Assembly (NCBI GenBank): GCA_021838065.1
Contig: JAKCEJ010000136.1
Span: 1 to 7,612 of the forward strand
Direction of reading: 5' to 3'
Source of the DNA: Pseudomonadota bacterium
GTDB lineage: Bacteria; Pseudomonadota; Gammaproteobacteria; Steroidobacterales; Steroidobacteraceae
Length of the DNA stretch: 7,612 bases
The notes beneath the pieces are model-generated. The model was not told the DNA's origin, did not search any database, and worked only from the letters and a program-made list of their open reading frames with translations. This document shows positions 1 through 5,978 of the stretch, piece after piece (position 1 is the first letter of the stretch; every line of letters begins with the position of its first letter). A program made the position numbers and the translations under genes.

Positions 1-517
1 CCGGCAGCTTCTCCCCGAGCAGCGCCAGCCCGAGCGCGCGCGCCGGCCCGACCAGGCGCGGCAGGAACCAGGTCCCGCCCGAGTCCGGCAGCAACCCGAT
101 GCGCGCGAAGGCCTGCACGAAGCTCGCCGAGTGGGCGGCGAGCACCAGATCGCAGGCGAGCGCGATATTGGCGCCCGCTCCTGCGGCCACGCCGTTGACT
201 GCGGCGATGACCGGCATCGGCAGGCGGCGCAGCGTCAGAATCAGCGGCTTGTAGTTGCGCTCGATGGACTCGCCGAGGTCGACCGCCGCGCCGCCGGGAG
301 CTACGGTCCGGTCGCCAAGATCCTGTCCGGCGCAGAACGCACGACCCGCGCCGCTGAGCACCAGCACGCGCGCGTCCCGGTCAGACTCGAGCGCCGCGAG
401 CGCATGACGCAGCTCCTCGTGCATCTGTGCGTTGATACTGTTGAGCCGCTCGGGGCGATTGAGCGTCAGGCGCGCCACGCCGTCGGCAACGGTGTACACA
501 ATGGTCTGGTAATTCAT
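1..517 (-). CDS. paaG: PaaG, ring-1,2-epoxyphenylacetyl-CoA isomerase (partial, C-terminus missing)
   Basis: Crotonase-superfamily isomerase of phenylacetate catabolism. PaaG converts the unstable ring-1,2-epoxide of phenylacetyl-CoA, made by PaaABCE, into the seven-membered oxepin-CoA. The first 172 residues are present and the gene runs off the window at position 1; the E. coli protein is about 262 aa. Visible family motifs are TLNRPERLNS (residues 18-27), the oxyanion-hole segment GAGRAFCAGQDL (56-67), NGVAAGAGA (108-116) and GLLPDSGGTW (141-150). In the last, Asp145 sits where PaaG proteins carry their acidic catalytic residue, and the glutamates of true enoyl-CoA hydratases are absent. 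The AFCAGQDL and PDxGGTW combination is typical of PaaG rather than PaaF. The start is the ATG at 517, with GAGG at 526-523 and a 5 nt spacer. It follows paaE after a 30 bp gap, in the same orientation, as the last visible operon gene. Assignment is by recalled similarity to E. coli PaaG; a related crotonase such as PaaB/PaaF is less likely. Confidence 0.93.
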   Translation of the reverse strand, partial: MNYQTIVYTVADGVARLTLNRPERLNSINAQMHEELRHALAALESDRDARVLVLSGAGRAFCAGQDLGDRTVAPGGAAVDLGESIERNYKPLILTLRRLPMPVIAAVNGVAAGAGANIALACDLVLAAHSASFVQAFARIGLLPDSGGTWFLPRLVGPARALGLALLGEKLP

Positions 518-522
518 GGGAA

Positions 523-526
523 CCTC
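523..526 (-). promoter_or_regulatory. Shine-Dalgarno site of paaG
   Basis: On the minus strand GAGG (526 to 523) lies 5 nt before the ATG at 517. It is one of the clearer ribosome sites in the operon and supports that ATG as the paaG start. It also suggests that paaG can be initiated independently, unlike the overlapped genes paaC and paaD. Confidence 0.6.
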
Positions 527-547
527 GGATCGGCGCCGTCGCCACGC

Positions 548-1621
548 TCACTTCTCGTCGTAGTCGAGTTCCAGCTCGCCGCTGAGACATTTGGACTGAC
601 AGGCGAGCACATAGCCTTGTTCGAGCTCCCACTCCTCGAGCGCGTAGTTCTGCTCCATGCGCACCTGCCCGCGCACGACCTTGGTGCGGCAGGTCGAGCA
701 GACCCCTGAGCGGCAGGAAAAGGGCAGCTCGAGCCCGGCACGTTCGGCGGCATCGAGCACCGTGTCCGCATCGATGGGCATGGCGAAGGAACGGCGCCGC
801 CCGTCGAGAATCACGGTGACCTCGGCCATGCCGGCTGCCGGCTCCGCCTCCACGAGCGCGGCGGAGCGCGCGGCGGGAGCGCTCTCGGCCGCGACGGTGA
901 AGTGCTCGACCCGGATGCGCTCGGCCGGTACGCCGAATTCCGCGAGCACCGCGCACACCTGGCGGTCCATGTCGCCGGGGCCGCACACGAAATACTCGCT
1001 GATGCCGGCCGGATCGAAGAACGCCCTGGCCAGCTCGCGCACCTTGGCGCCGTCGATCCGTCCGTTGTAGAGCGACACTTCCTGCGGCTCACCGCTCATG
1101 ATGAAGTGCAGCGAGAGCCGCTCGGGGTAGCGATCCTTCAGCGCCTGCAGGGCCTCGAGGCCCATCGCGCGCGAGGCGGTGCGGTTGCCGTAGAAGATCA
1201 TCATGGCGCCGCCCGCGGCGAGCATCGTGCGTGCGACCGACAGCACCGGCGTGATCCCGCTGCCGGCGGCGAACGCAACCCGCAGTCCCGCTCCGATCGC
1301 GGCGGCATGTGGCGTGAAGCTGCCGTTCGGCGGCAGCACATCGAGGCTGTCTCCCACCGCGAGCCGCTGCAGCGCGCCCGACATGCGCCCGTGCGGCTGC
1401 AGTCGCACCAGGAGGCTCAGCCGCTCGGCGCCCGGCGCGTTGGTCAGCGAATACGTGCGGCGCAGCTCCTCGCCGTCCACGCGCGTGCGCAGGACGATGT
1501 GCTGTCCGGGGCTGCCGCGAAACTCGGATTGCAGCTCCTGCGGAACCGACAGCGCGATAGCAAGCGTATCTTCGGCCTCGGGCCGCACCTCGGCGACGCG
1601 CAGGGCATGAAATCTCAACAT
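548..1621 (-). CDS. paaE: PaaE, phenylacetyl-CoA epoxidase reductase subunit
   Basis: Electron-transfer subunit that passes electrons from NADPH through FAD and a [2Fe-2S] cluster to the di-iron site of PaaA. The 357 aa length matches the family (about 356 aa in E. coli). The N-terminal FAD-binding domain has the RxYS motif at 55-58 (RTYS). A ferredoxin-reductase NAD(P) domain follows, with AAGSGITP at 118-125 and a downstream VCGPGDMD motif. The C-terminal plant-type ferredoxin domain has all four cluster cysteines, Cys303, Cys308, Cys311 and Cys341 (C-x4-C-x2-C-x29-C). This order, reductase first and ferredoxin last, is the PaaE/class IA-like reductase layout. The ATG at 1621 is only 1 nt beyond the paaD stop (TGA-T-ATG) and has no clear Shine-Dalgarno sequence, so translation is probably coupled to paaD. 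The gene is followed by paaG. Confidence 0.96.
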   Translation of the reverse strand: MLRFHALRVAEVRPEAEDTLAIALSVPQELQSEFRGSPGQHIVLRTRVDGEELRRTYSLTNAPGAERLSLLVRLQPHGRMSGALQRLAVGDSLDVLPPNGSFTPHAAAIGAGLRVAFAAGSGITPVLSVARTMLAAGGAMMIFYGNRTASRAMGLEALQALKDRYPERLSLHFIMSGEPQEVSLYNGRIDGAKVRELARAFFDPAGISEYFVCGPGDMDRQVCAVLAEFGVPAERIRVEHFTVAAESAPAARSAALVEAEPAAGMAEVTVILDGRRRSFAMPIDADTVLDAAERAGLELPFSCRSGVCSTCRTKVVRGQVRMEQNYALEEWELEQGYVLACQSKCLSGELELDYDEK

Positions 1622-1622
1622 A

Positions 1623-2114
1623 TCAGAGGCACTTGAAAGTATCGAAGGGCTCGAGACACTCGAGGCAGCGGTAATGCGCCTTGCAGGGGGTGGAGCCGAA
1701 CTCGCTCACCCGCTCGATGCGCCGACTGGCGCAGCGTGGACAGGCGAGCGTCCCGGTCTCCTTGCGCTCGACGGCGATGCCGTACGTCTCGAGCTTGCGC
1801 CGTCCGGCCTCGCTCAGCCACTCGCTCGACCACGGCGGCCAGAGCAGCGTCTCGAGCGCCACATCGGCGAATCCGCTCTGATCGAGCGCAGTGCGGATCG
1901 TCTGCGTGATCACTTCGGTCGCAGGACATCCGGAATAGGTCGGGGTGATTCCGACGCGCAGCCGACCGTCCTGGCCGGCGCGCACCTGGCGCACGATGCC
2001 GAGGTCCACCACGCTCACCACCGGGATCTCCGGGTCCATCACCGACTCGAGCGTCTGCCAGACCTGTCGCACCCGAGTGGCCGGCGCCGCATCCTGTGGG
2101 GATCCGTTCACCAT
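1623..2114 (-). CDS. paaD: PaaD, DUF59/MIP18-type Fe-S assembly factor with C-terminal zinc ribbon
   Basis: Accessory protein of the phenylacetyl-CoA epoxidase, thought to help mature its metal centres; it is not needed as a stable subunit of the purified enzyme. The 163 residues fit the family (about 165 aa). The DUF59/MIP18 domain covers roughly residues 15-95, with DPEIPVVSVVDLGIVR (27-42) and TPTYSGCPAT (57-66), which contains the conserved Cys63. The C-terminal part (125-162) has a cysteine cluster, Cys125, Cys128, Cys144, Cys150, Cys153 and Cys162, that looks like a zinc ribbon or other metal site. The open frame extends upstream to 2312, but those extra residues are low-complexity Arg/Ala/Gly sequence read from inside paaC. 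The ATG at 2114 gives the family N-terminus and is chosen. It overlaps the paaC stop by 7 nt (ATGGTGA), which implies translational coupling. Confidence 0.94.
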   Translation of the reverse strand: MVNGSPQDAAPATRVRQVWQTLESVMDPEIPVVSVVDLGIVRQVRAGQDGRLRVGITPTYSGCPATEVITQTIRTALDQSGFADVALETLLWPPWSSEWLSEAGRRKLETYGIAVERKETGTLACPRCASRRIERVSEFGSTPCKAHYRCLECLEPFDTFKCL

Positions 2115-2896
2115 GTCGCACCCGGATAGGCGCGCGGCACAAACTGCATCTCCGCCAGGAGGTGGCCCAGATGTTCCGTGTGCACGCCGTGCTTGCCGTG
2201 CCACGGATAGTGCTGATGCGCCGGCCGCTCGAGCTTCGCCTGCGCGAGCGCGGCGGCCACGCGTGTCTCCCAACGCTCGCGAATCAGCGCCGGCGCCGGC
2301 CCGATGCCGCATACCGCCATGCGCGCATCGAGCGCATCCGGTGTGAGCAGCTCGTCGGTGAAGCGCCAGAGGCTCTCGAGCGCTGCGCGCACCCGCGCAT
2401 GACTTTCTTCGGTCCCCTCACCCAGACGCGCCAGCCACCCGGAGCTGAAGCGCCAGTGATAGCGGCACTCCTTGACCGCCTTGTGAGCAATATCGGCGAG
2501 GTCGCGGTCGGTCGAGCCGGTGAGGCACTCGTAGCTCTCGAGCTGCCACGCATCGAGCAGGCACTGGCGCACGATGGTCGCGCCGAAATCCCCGTTCGGC
2601 TGCTCGGCGAGCGCGACGTTGCGAAAATCCGGTGCATCGCGCAGGAACGCCAGCGCATCCTCATCCCGGCCGCGCCCCTCGATGCGCCCGGCGAGGGCGA
2701 GCAGCAGCCGCGCCTGGCCGATCAGATCGAGCGAGATGTTGCCAAGGGCGAGATCCTCCTCCAGCGCCGGACCGTGACCGAGGAGCTCAGCGAGGCGCTG
2801 CCCGGCGATGAGGCTAGTGTCGGCGAGGCGCAGCACATACTCGAAGCGCTCCTCGGCAGAGGGCGCGGGCCGCGCGGACTCGGATGCGACGCTCAT
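2108..2896 (-). CDS. paaC: PaaC, phenylacetyl-CoA epoxidase structural subunit
   Basis: Ferritin-like partner of PaaA in the phenylacetyl-CoA 1,2-epoxidase. In characterised enzymes PaaC supports the catalytic subunit and has a degenerate, non-catalytic metal site. The 262 aa product is close to the family length (about 248 aa in E. coli). It is largely helical, with characteristic segments LADTSLIAGQRLAELLGHGP near the N-terminus, then LGNISLDLIGQAR, then DAWQLESYECL and the WRFSSGWLARLGEGTEESHARV block. The frame is open up to 3313, but the added residues are an Arg/Ala/Gly-rich readthrough of paaB and paaA. The ATG at 2896 is preferred: it gives the PaaC N-terminus and follows GGAGGA at 2914-2909. 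The start shares 4 nt (ATGA, 2893-2896) with the paaB stop, and the end overlaps paaD by 7 nt. Confidence 0.95.
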   Translation of the reverse strand: MSVASESARPAPSAEERFEYVLRLADTSLIAGQRLAELLGHGPALEEDLALGNISLDLIGQARLLLALAGRIEGRGRDEDALAFLRDAPDFRNVALAEQPNGDFGATIVRQCLLDAWQLESYECLTGSTDRDLADIAHKAVKECRYHWRFSSGWLARLGEGTEESHARVRAALESLWRFTDELLTPDALDARMAVCGIGPAPALIRERWETRVAAALAQAKLERPAHQHYPWHGKHGVHTEHLGHLLAEMQFVPRAYPGATW

Positions 2897-3177
2897 ATGT
2901 TCTTCACGTCCTCCGGAATGGCATAGAAGGTCGGATGCCGGTACACCTTGTCGCGCGCCGGCTCGAACAGCTCCTCGGCCTCTGCCGGGTCGGAGGCGAC
3001 GATGTCGCTCGAGCGCACCACCCAGATGCTCACCCCTTCCTGACGGCGGGTATAGGTGTCGCGTGCGTGCTCGATGGCCATGCGCGCATCGGCCGCGTGC
3101 AGGCTGCCTACGTGCTTGTGCTCGAGCCCCGAGCGGGAGCGGATGAATACCTCGTACAGCACCCAGTCTTCGTTCAT
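2893..3177 (-). CDS. paaB: PaaB, small subunit of phenylacetyl-CoA epoxidase
   Basis: Small non-catalytic subunit of the epoxidase; in characterised systems PaaB bridges PaaAC dimers and is required for activity. The product is 94 aa (family about 95 aa) and matches throughout: it opens with a WVLYEVFIRSRSGLEHKHVGS-like segment, continues with the AADARMAIEHARDTYTRR block and SIWVVRSSDI, and ends in FEPARDKVYRHPTFY followed by IPEDVKNI. There are no metal-binding motifs, as expected. The start ATG at 3177 lies 12 nt after the paaA stop. Its likely Shine-Dalgarno AGGA (3190-3187) overlaps the last base of that stop codon. The end shares the ATGA overlap with paaC. Confidence 0.97.
   Translation of the reverse strand: MNEDWVLYEVFIRSRSGLEHKHVGSLHAADARMAIEHARDTYTRRQEGVSIWVVRSSDIVASDPAEAEELFEPARDKVYRHPTFYAIPEDVKNI
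2909..2914 (-). promoter_or_regulatory. Shine-Dalgarno site of paaC
   Basis: GGAGGA on the minus strand (2914 to 2909) lies inside the 3' end of paaB, 12 nt before the paaC ATG at 2896. The spacing is longer than usual, but the match to anti-Shine-Dalgarno is the best in the operon. It favours the 2896 start over the much longer upstream open frame. Confidence 0.5.
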
Positions 3178-3189
3178 GGCCTGCGTTCC

Positions 3190-4188
3190 TCAGCCGGCCT
3201 GCGCAGCGCGCAGCGGCTCTTGATGCTTCTCTGCGAATGCGGCGGCGGCCTCGCGCACCCAGCGGCCCGCCTCGTGCGCAGCGTGCCGCGCCTCGAGGCG
3301 CTCGCGGTTGCACGGGCCCTCGCCCTTCAGCACCGCGTGAAACTCGCTCCAGTCGATGGGGCCGGGCACGTAGTGCTGGGCGGACTCGTCCCAGCGCAGA
3401 TCGGGATCCGGCACGGCGAGCCCGAGAAACTCCGCCTGCGGCACGGTCACGTCGATGAACTTCTGGCGCAGCTCATCGTTGCTGAAGCGCTTGATCTTCC
3501 AGCGCATCGATTGCGCGGTGTGCACCGAGTGCGCATCGCTCGGGCCGAACATCATCAGCGACGGCCACCACCAGCGATCGAGCGCATCCTGCGCCATAGC
3601 GCGCTGCGCGGCGCTGCCGCGCGAGAGGGTGAGCATGATCTCGTAGCCCTGACGCTGATGGAAGCTCTCCTCCTTGCAGATGCGCACCATGGCGCGCGCG
3701 TACGGCCCGTAGGAGCAGCGGCACAGCGGAATCTGATTCATGATCGCCGCGCCGTCGACCAGCCAGCCGATCGCCCCGATGTCCGCCCAGGTGAGCGTCG
3801 GGTAGTTGAAGATGCTCGAGTACTTGGCGCGCCCGCTGAGCAGCTGCTCGATGAGCTCCCCGCGCGAGACGCCGAGCGTCTCGGCCGCGCTGTAGAGATA
3901 CATGCCGTGGCCGCCCTCGTCCTGCACCTTGGCGATCAAGACCACCTTGCGGCGCAGCGAGGGCGCGCGGGTGATCCAGTTGCCCTCGGGCAGCATGCCG
4001 ACGACCTCCGAGTGGGCGTGCTGGGCGATCTGGCGGATGAGGGTCTGCCGGTAGGCCTCCGGCATCCAGTCCTTCGGCTCGATCTTCTCATCGCGGTCGA
4101 TGCGCTCCTGGAATCGCTCCAGGCGCTCGCGCTCGTGCGCGTCGGCCGCCGCGGCCCCCCCAGGGGAATCCAAGGCTTGGGTGTACAT
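3190..4188 (-). CDS. paaA: PaaA, catalytic di-iron subunit of phenylacetyl-CoA 1,2-epoxidase
   Basis: Oxygenase subunit that inserts one oxygen atom from O2 into the aromatic ring of phenylacetyl-CoA. The product is 332 aa, slightly longer than the E. coli protein (about 309 aa) because of an N-terminal extension of roughly 20 residues rich in Ala, Glu and Arg. Two E-xx-H motifs for the carboxylate-bridged di-iron centre are visible: DEGGH with Glu91 and His94, and EESFH with Glu174 and His177. Glu61 (in QHAHSEVVGMLPEG) and Asp145 (in WLVDGAAIMN) are the probable remaining ligands, judged by alignment from memory. Other family blocks are KVQDEGGHGMYLY and RWWWPSLMMFGPSD. The ATG at 4188 is the first operon start after the promoter at 4228-4255; only a weak purine stretch (TGGGGT) lies about 12 nt upstream. 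It is divergent from paaX. Confidence 0.97.
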   Translation of the reverse strand: MYTQALDSPGGAAAADAHERERLERFQERIDRDEKIEPKDWMPEAYRQTLIRQIAQHAHSEVVGMLPEGNWITRAPSLRRKVVLIAKVQDEGGHGMYLYSAAETLGVSRGELIEQLLSGRAKYSSIFNYPTLTWADIGAIGWLVDGAAIMNQIPLCRCSYGPYARAMVRICKEESFHQRQGYEIMLTLSRGSAAQRAMAQDALDRWWWPSLMMFGPSDAHSVHTAQSMRWKIKRFSNDELRQKFIDVTVPQAEFLGLAVPDPDLRWDESAQHYVPGPIDWSEFHAVLKGEGPCNRERLEARHAAHEAGRWVREAAAAFAEKHQEPLRAAQAG

Positions 4189-4227
4189 GCGATGTGCGCG
4201 ACCCCAAATTAGATGTGATACATAAAA

Positions 4228-4255
4228 ACTATAACAATCATGATTTTTGTGTCAA
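4228..4255 (-). promoter_or_regulatory. Sigma70-type promoter of the paa operon
   Basis: On the minus strand, TTGACA (4255-4250) is a perfect -35 box. It is followed after 16 bp by TATAGT (4233-4228), a 5/6 match to TATAAT. A transcript would start near 4221-4223, giving a leader of about 35 nt before the paaA ATG at 4188. The boxes sit in an AT-rich stretch of about 70 bp that stands out against the GC-rich genes on both sides. No other candidate upstream of paaA is as good. This is read directly from the sequence; activity is inferred. Confidence 0.8.
4236..4245. promoter_or_regulatory. Palindrome in the promoter spacer, candidate PaaX operator
   Basis: AATCATGATT is a perfect 10 bp palindrome lying wholly between the -35 and -10 boxes of the paa promoter. 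After one mismatched pair the symmetry continues for two more pairs (4233-4248). A looser inverted pair, TGATACA at 4216-4222 and TGTGTCA at 4248-4254 (6 of 7 positions complementary), brackets the same core. A repressor bound here would block RNA polymerase, and the adjacent divergent gene encodes a PaaX-type repressor. Characterised E. coli PaaX sites contain a TGATTC-like core, which TGATAC at 4216-4221 partly resembles. Which of these elements is the real operator is not decided by the sequence. Confidence 0.5.
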
Positions 4256-4300
4256 GAAAATTCATGGCAGAATATCGCCCCCGCCCCTTGCGATCGCCTA

Positions 4301-5227
4301 ATGGACGCCGCCACGCGTGACCCGCATCCCGCCGTCGCAGCCCTGCTGCGGCGCTTCCGGGCCCAGAGGCCCCTGCGCGCCGGATCGCTCCTGATGACGC
4401 TGTTCGGCGATGCGATCGCCCCGCGCGGCGCGTGCGTGAGCCTGGGCAGCCTGATCCGTCTGGCGCGGCCCTTCGGGCTCGCCGAGCGCCTGGTGCGCAC
4501 CAGCGTGGCCCGGCTCGCCGCCGACGGCTGGCTCACCGCCACGCGCCGGGGCCGGCGCAGCGAGTACCGCCTCACCGACACCGGCCACGGCGTCTTTGCC
4601 GAGGCCACCCAGCGCATCTACGCGGCCAACCCCAGCGCGTGGGACGGTCGTTGGACGCTGCTCGTGATACCGCCGGGCAGCGGCGCGCGCGGCGCCCTGC
4701 GTGAACGCCTGCGCTGGCTCGGGTTCGGGCAGCTCGCCCCGGCGGTATTCGCCCATCCGACCTGCACGCCGCAGCAGGCCCGCGGCTGGCTCGCCCCCGA
4801 GGGCCTCGAAGACGGGTGGCTCTTCAACAGTCGGGCAGAGGGGCTCGCGAGCGACCGGCGGCTCGTCGCCGCAGCGTGGGATCTAGCGCAAACCGCGCGC
4901 CGCTACCGCAGATTCCGCGACGCGTTCGCGCCGATTGAAGCCTCGGGCGCGCACGCCGCGGTGTCGGGCGAGTCGGCCTTCGTGGTGCGCACGCTGCTGA
5001 TCCATGAGTACCGCAAGGTCCATCTGCGCGATCCGCTGCTGCCGCCCGCCCTGTTGCCCGAAGGTTGGGTGGGCGATGAAGCCTATGCCCTGTGCCGACG
5101 TCTTTATGCCGCCGTGTTCACCGCGGCCGAAAGGCACCTGAGCGAGCACGGCGCGACGCTCGAGCACGCCCTGCCGCCGGCAGGCCCCGAGGCCTTCGCC
5201 CGCTTCGGCGGGCTGACACGCTCCTAG
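4301..5227 (+). CDS. paaX: PaaX-family transcriptional repressor of phenylacetate degradation
   Basis: Probable phenylacetyl-CoA-responsive repressor of the divergent paa operon. The product is 308 aa (E. coli PaaX about 316 aa). A GntR-like winged-helix N-terminus is seen around residues 28-95, including GSLIRLARPFGLAERLVRT (49-67), DGWLTATRRGRRSEYRLTDTG (75-95) and the basic wing RRGRRS. The middle domain has the family's AWDGRWTLLVIP and GFGQLAPAVFAHP segments. The C-terminal PaaX domain has LLIHEYRKVHLRDPLLPPALLP and ends in FARFGGL, both recognisable family signatures. The frame is open to a TTG at 4247, but that would start inside the -35 box of the paaA promoter; the ATG at 4301 fits the family N-terminus. 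No Shine-Dalgarno precedes it, so initiation may be weak or from a leaderless transcript. The best -10-like sequence upstream, CAGAAT at 4268-4273, lacks a good -35. The gene converges on the Rieske gene with 10 bp between stop codons. Confidence 0.92.
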   Translation: MDAATRDPHPAVAALLRRFRAQRPLRAGSLLMTLFGDAIAPRGACVSLGSLIRLARPFGLAERLVRTSVARLAADGWLTATRRGRRSEYRLTDTGHGVFAEATQRIYAANPSAWDGRWTLLVIPPGSGARGALRERLRWLGFGQLAPAVFAHPTCTPQQARGWLAPEGLEDGWLFNSRAEGLASDRRLVAAAWDLAQTARRYRRFRDAFAPIEASGAHAAVSGESAFVVRTLLIHEYRKVHLRDPLLPPALLPEGWVGDEAYALCRRLYAAVFTAAERHLSEHGATLEHALPPAGPEAFARFGGLTRS

Positions 5228-5237
5228 CGCGCCCGGC

Positions 5238-5903
5238 TCACCAGGTATTGGGTTCCCAGTTCTGCTCGGTGCGGTTGGCCAGTTCGCCAGCCACGATGGT
5301 CGTGGCGTCCCTGTAATAGTGCGGCGGCACCGGCAGGTTCAGCGGTGCCGGCGAACCGTCCATCACGCGGCCGGACAGGTCGTAGCGCGAGCCGTGGCAG
5401 GGGCAGTAGTAGCCGCCCGGCCAGCTCGCCCCGAGCAGCGGATCGCCGACCTGCGCGTGCAGCTTCGGCATGCAGCCGAGGTGGGTGCAGATGCCCACCA
5501 CCACCAGGTACTCCGGCACGATGGAGCGCTGGATCGGGTTCCAGCCGGGCAGGTTCGCCGGCTGCTGATCGGCCTTCGACAGAGGGTCTTTGAGCTGGCC
5601 GTTGATTGACGGCAGCTGCTTCAGCTCCGCCTCGGTGCGGCGCAGCACGTAGATTGGCCGGCGCCGCCAGGAAGCGACCAGCATTTCCTTCGGTTTCAGC
5701 TTGGAGATGTCGATGATCACCGGCGCCCCAAGCGCGCGGGCGGTCTCGCTAGGCTCCATGGTCTCGACGAAGGCAGTTGCGGCCAAACCCACGCCAACCA
5801 CCCCGACCGCCGCCGTGGCCGCAGTCAACATTCGCCTGCGGGCTAGATCAGGTTCCGACGCATCGCTCGGCGGGCCAGGCAGTGTGGTAGTGCCCTCGGT
5901 CAT
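5238..5903 (-). CDS. petA: Rieske [2Fe-2S] protein, ubiquinol-cytochrome c reductase iron-sulfur subunit (PetA-like)
   Basis: Membrane-anchored Rieske protein of a bc1-type complex, transferring electrons from quinol to cytochrome c1 on the periplasmic side. The product is 221 aa. The N-terminus has a twin-arginine-like motif (RRRMLT, residues 22-27) followed by one hydrophobic helix (about 28-46) that normally stays as the membrane anchor. Both cluster loops are intact: CTHLGC (139-144) and CPCHGS (167-172). This gives ligands Cys139, His141, Cys167 and His170 and a probable Cys144-Cys169 disulfide. Ser172 and Tyr174 are at the positions that raise the cluster potential in bc1 Rieske proteins. 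The ATG at 5903 has GGAG at 5916-5913, so it is preferred over the open frame to 5996. Unusually, no cytochrome b or c1 gene lies on either side; the gene stands alone between paaX and an E2 gene. Confidence 0.9.
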   Translation of the reverse strand: MTEGTTTLPGPPSDASEPDLARRRMLTAATAAVGVVGVGLAATAFVETMEPSETARALGAPVIIDISKLKPKEMLVASWRRRPIYVLRRTEAELKQLPSINGQLKDPLSKADQQPANLPGWNPIQRSIVPEYLVVVGICTHLGCMPKLHAQVGDPLLGASWPGGYYCPCHGSRYDLSGRVMDGSPAPLNLPVPPHYYRDATTIVAGELANRTEQNWEPNTW

Positions 5904-5911
5904 GCTAACGT

Positions 5912-5916
5912 TCTCC
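5912..5916 (-). promoter_or_regulatory. Shine-Dalgarno site of the Rieske gene
   Basis: GGAGA on the minus strand (5916-5912) stands 8 nt before the ATG at 5903. It decides the start in favour of 5903 over the further upstream ATG at 5996, whose extra 31 residues carry no family-like sequence and would put a non-conserved tail before the Tat-type signal. Confidence 0.65.
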
Positions 5917-5933
5917 GCTGGGGTACTGCATGC

Positions 5934-5962
5934 ATGGTATATCCGCCGGGCCGATCCGTCAC
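5934..5962 (-). promoter_or_regulatory. Weak candidate promoter of the Rieske gene
   Basis: On the minus strand GTGACG (5962-5957, 4/6 to TTGACA) is followed after exactly 17 bp by TACCAT (5939-5934, 4/6 to TATAAT), about 30 bp before the ATG. A promoter is expected here because a hairpin follows the upstream E2 gene. The match is poor, and a quite different promoter is possible. Confidence 0.25.
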
Positions 5963-5978
5963 TATGCGATTTGCGAAA

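Noticed and set aside
131..709. A 192-codon plus-strand frame over paaG and the end of paaE
   Set aside because: Shadow of the PaaG and PaaE coding frames on the other strand; no domain-like sequence of its own.
2115..2312. N-terminal extension of PaaD by 66 codons
   Set aside because: The extra sequence is low-complexity readthrough of the paaC region, and family members begin close to the ATG at 2114, which overlaps the paaC stop in a typical coupled arrangement.
2897..3313. N-terminal extension of PaaC by 139 codons
   Set aside because: It would overlap all of paaB and part of paaA with Arg/Ala/Gly-rich sequence. The ATG at 2896 has GGAGGA upstream and the ATGA junction.
2884..4212. A 442-codon open frame on the plus strand opposite paaA and paaB
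   Set aside because: It is exactly antisense to two strongly recognisable genes. Its composition (His, Arg, Ala, Leu rich) is what GC-rich complementary frames produce, and no family motif is visible.
4290..4297. GCGATCGC palindrome just before paaX as an operator
   Set aside because: Eight-base GC palindromes like this are expected by chance in such GC-rich DNA, and it lies too far from the paaA promoter boxes to be a convincing site.
5927..5934. TGCATGCA palindrome upstream of the Rieske gene as a regulatory site
   Set aside because: A single short palindrome with no second copy and no neighbouring regulator; not enough to call.
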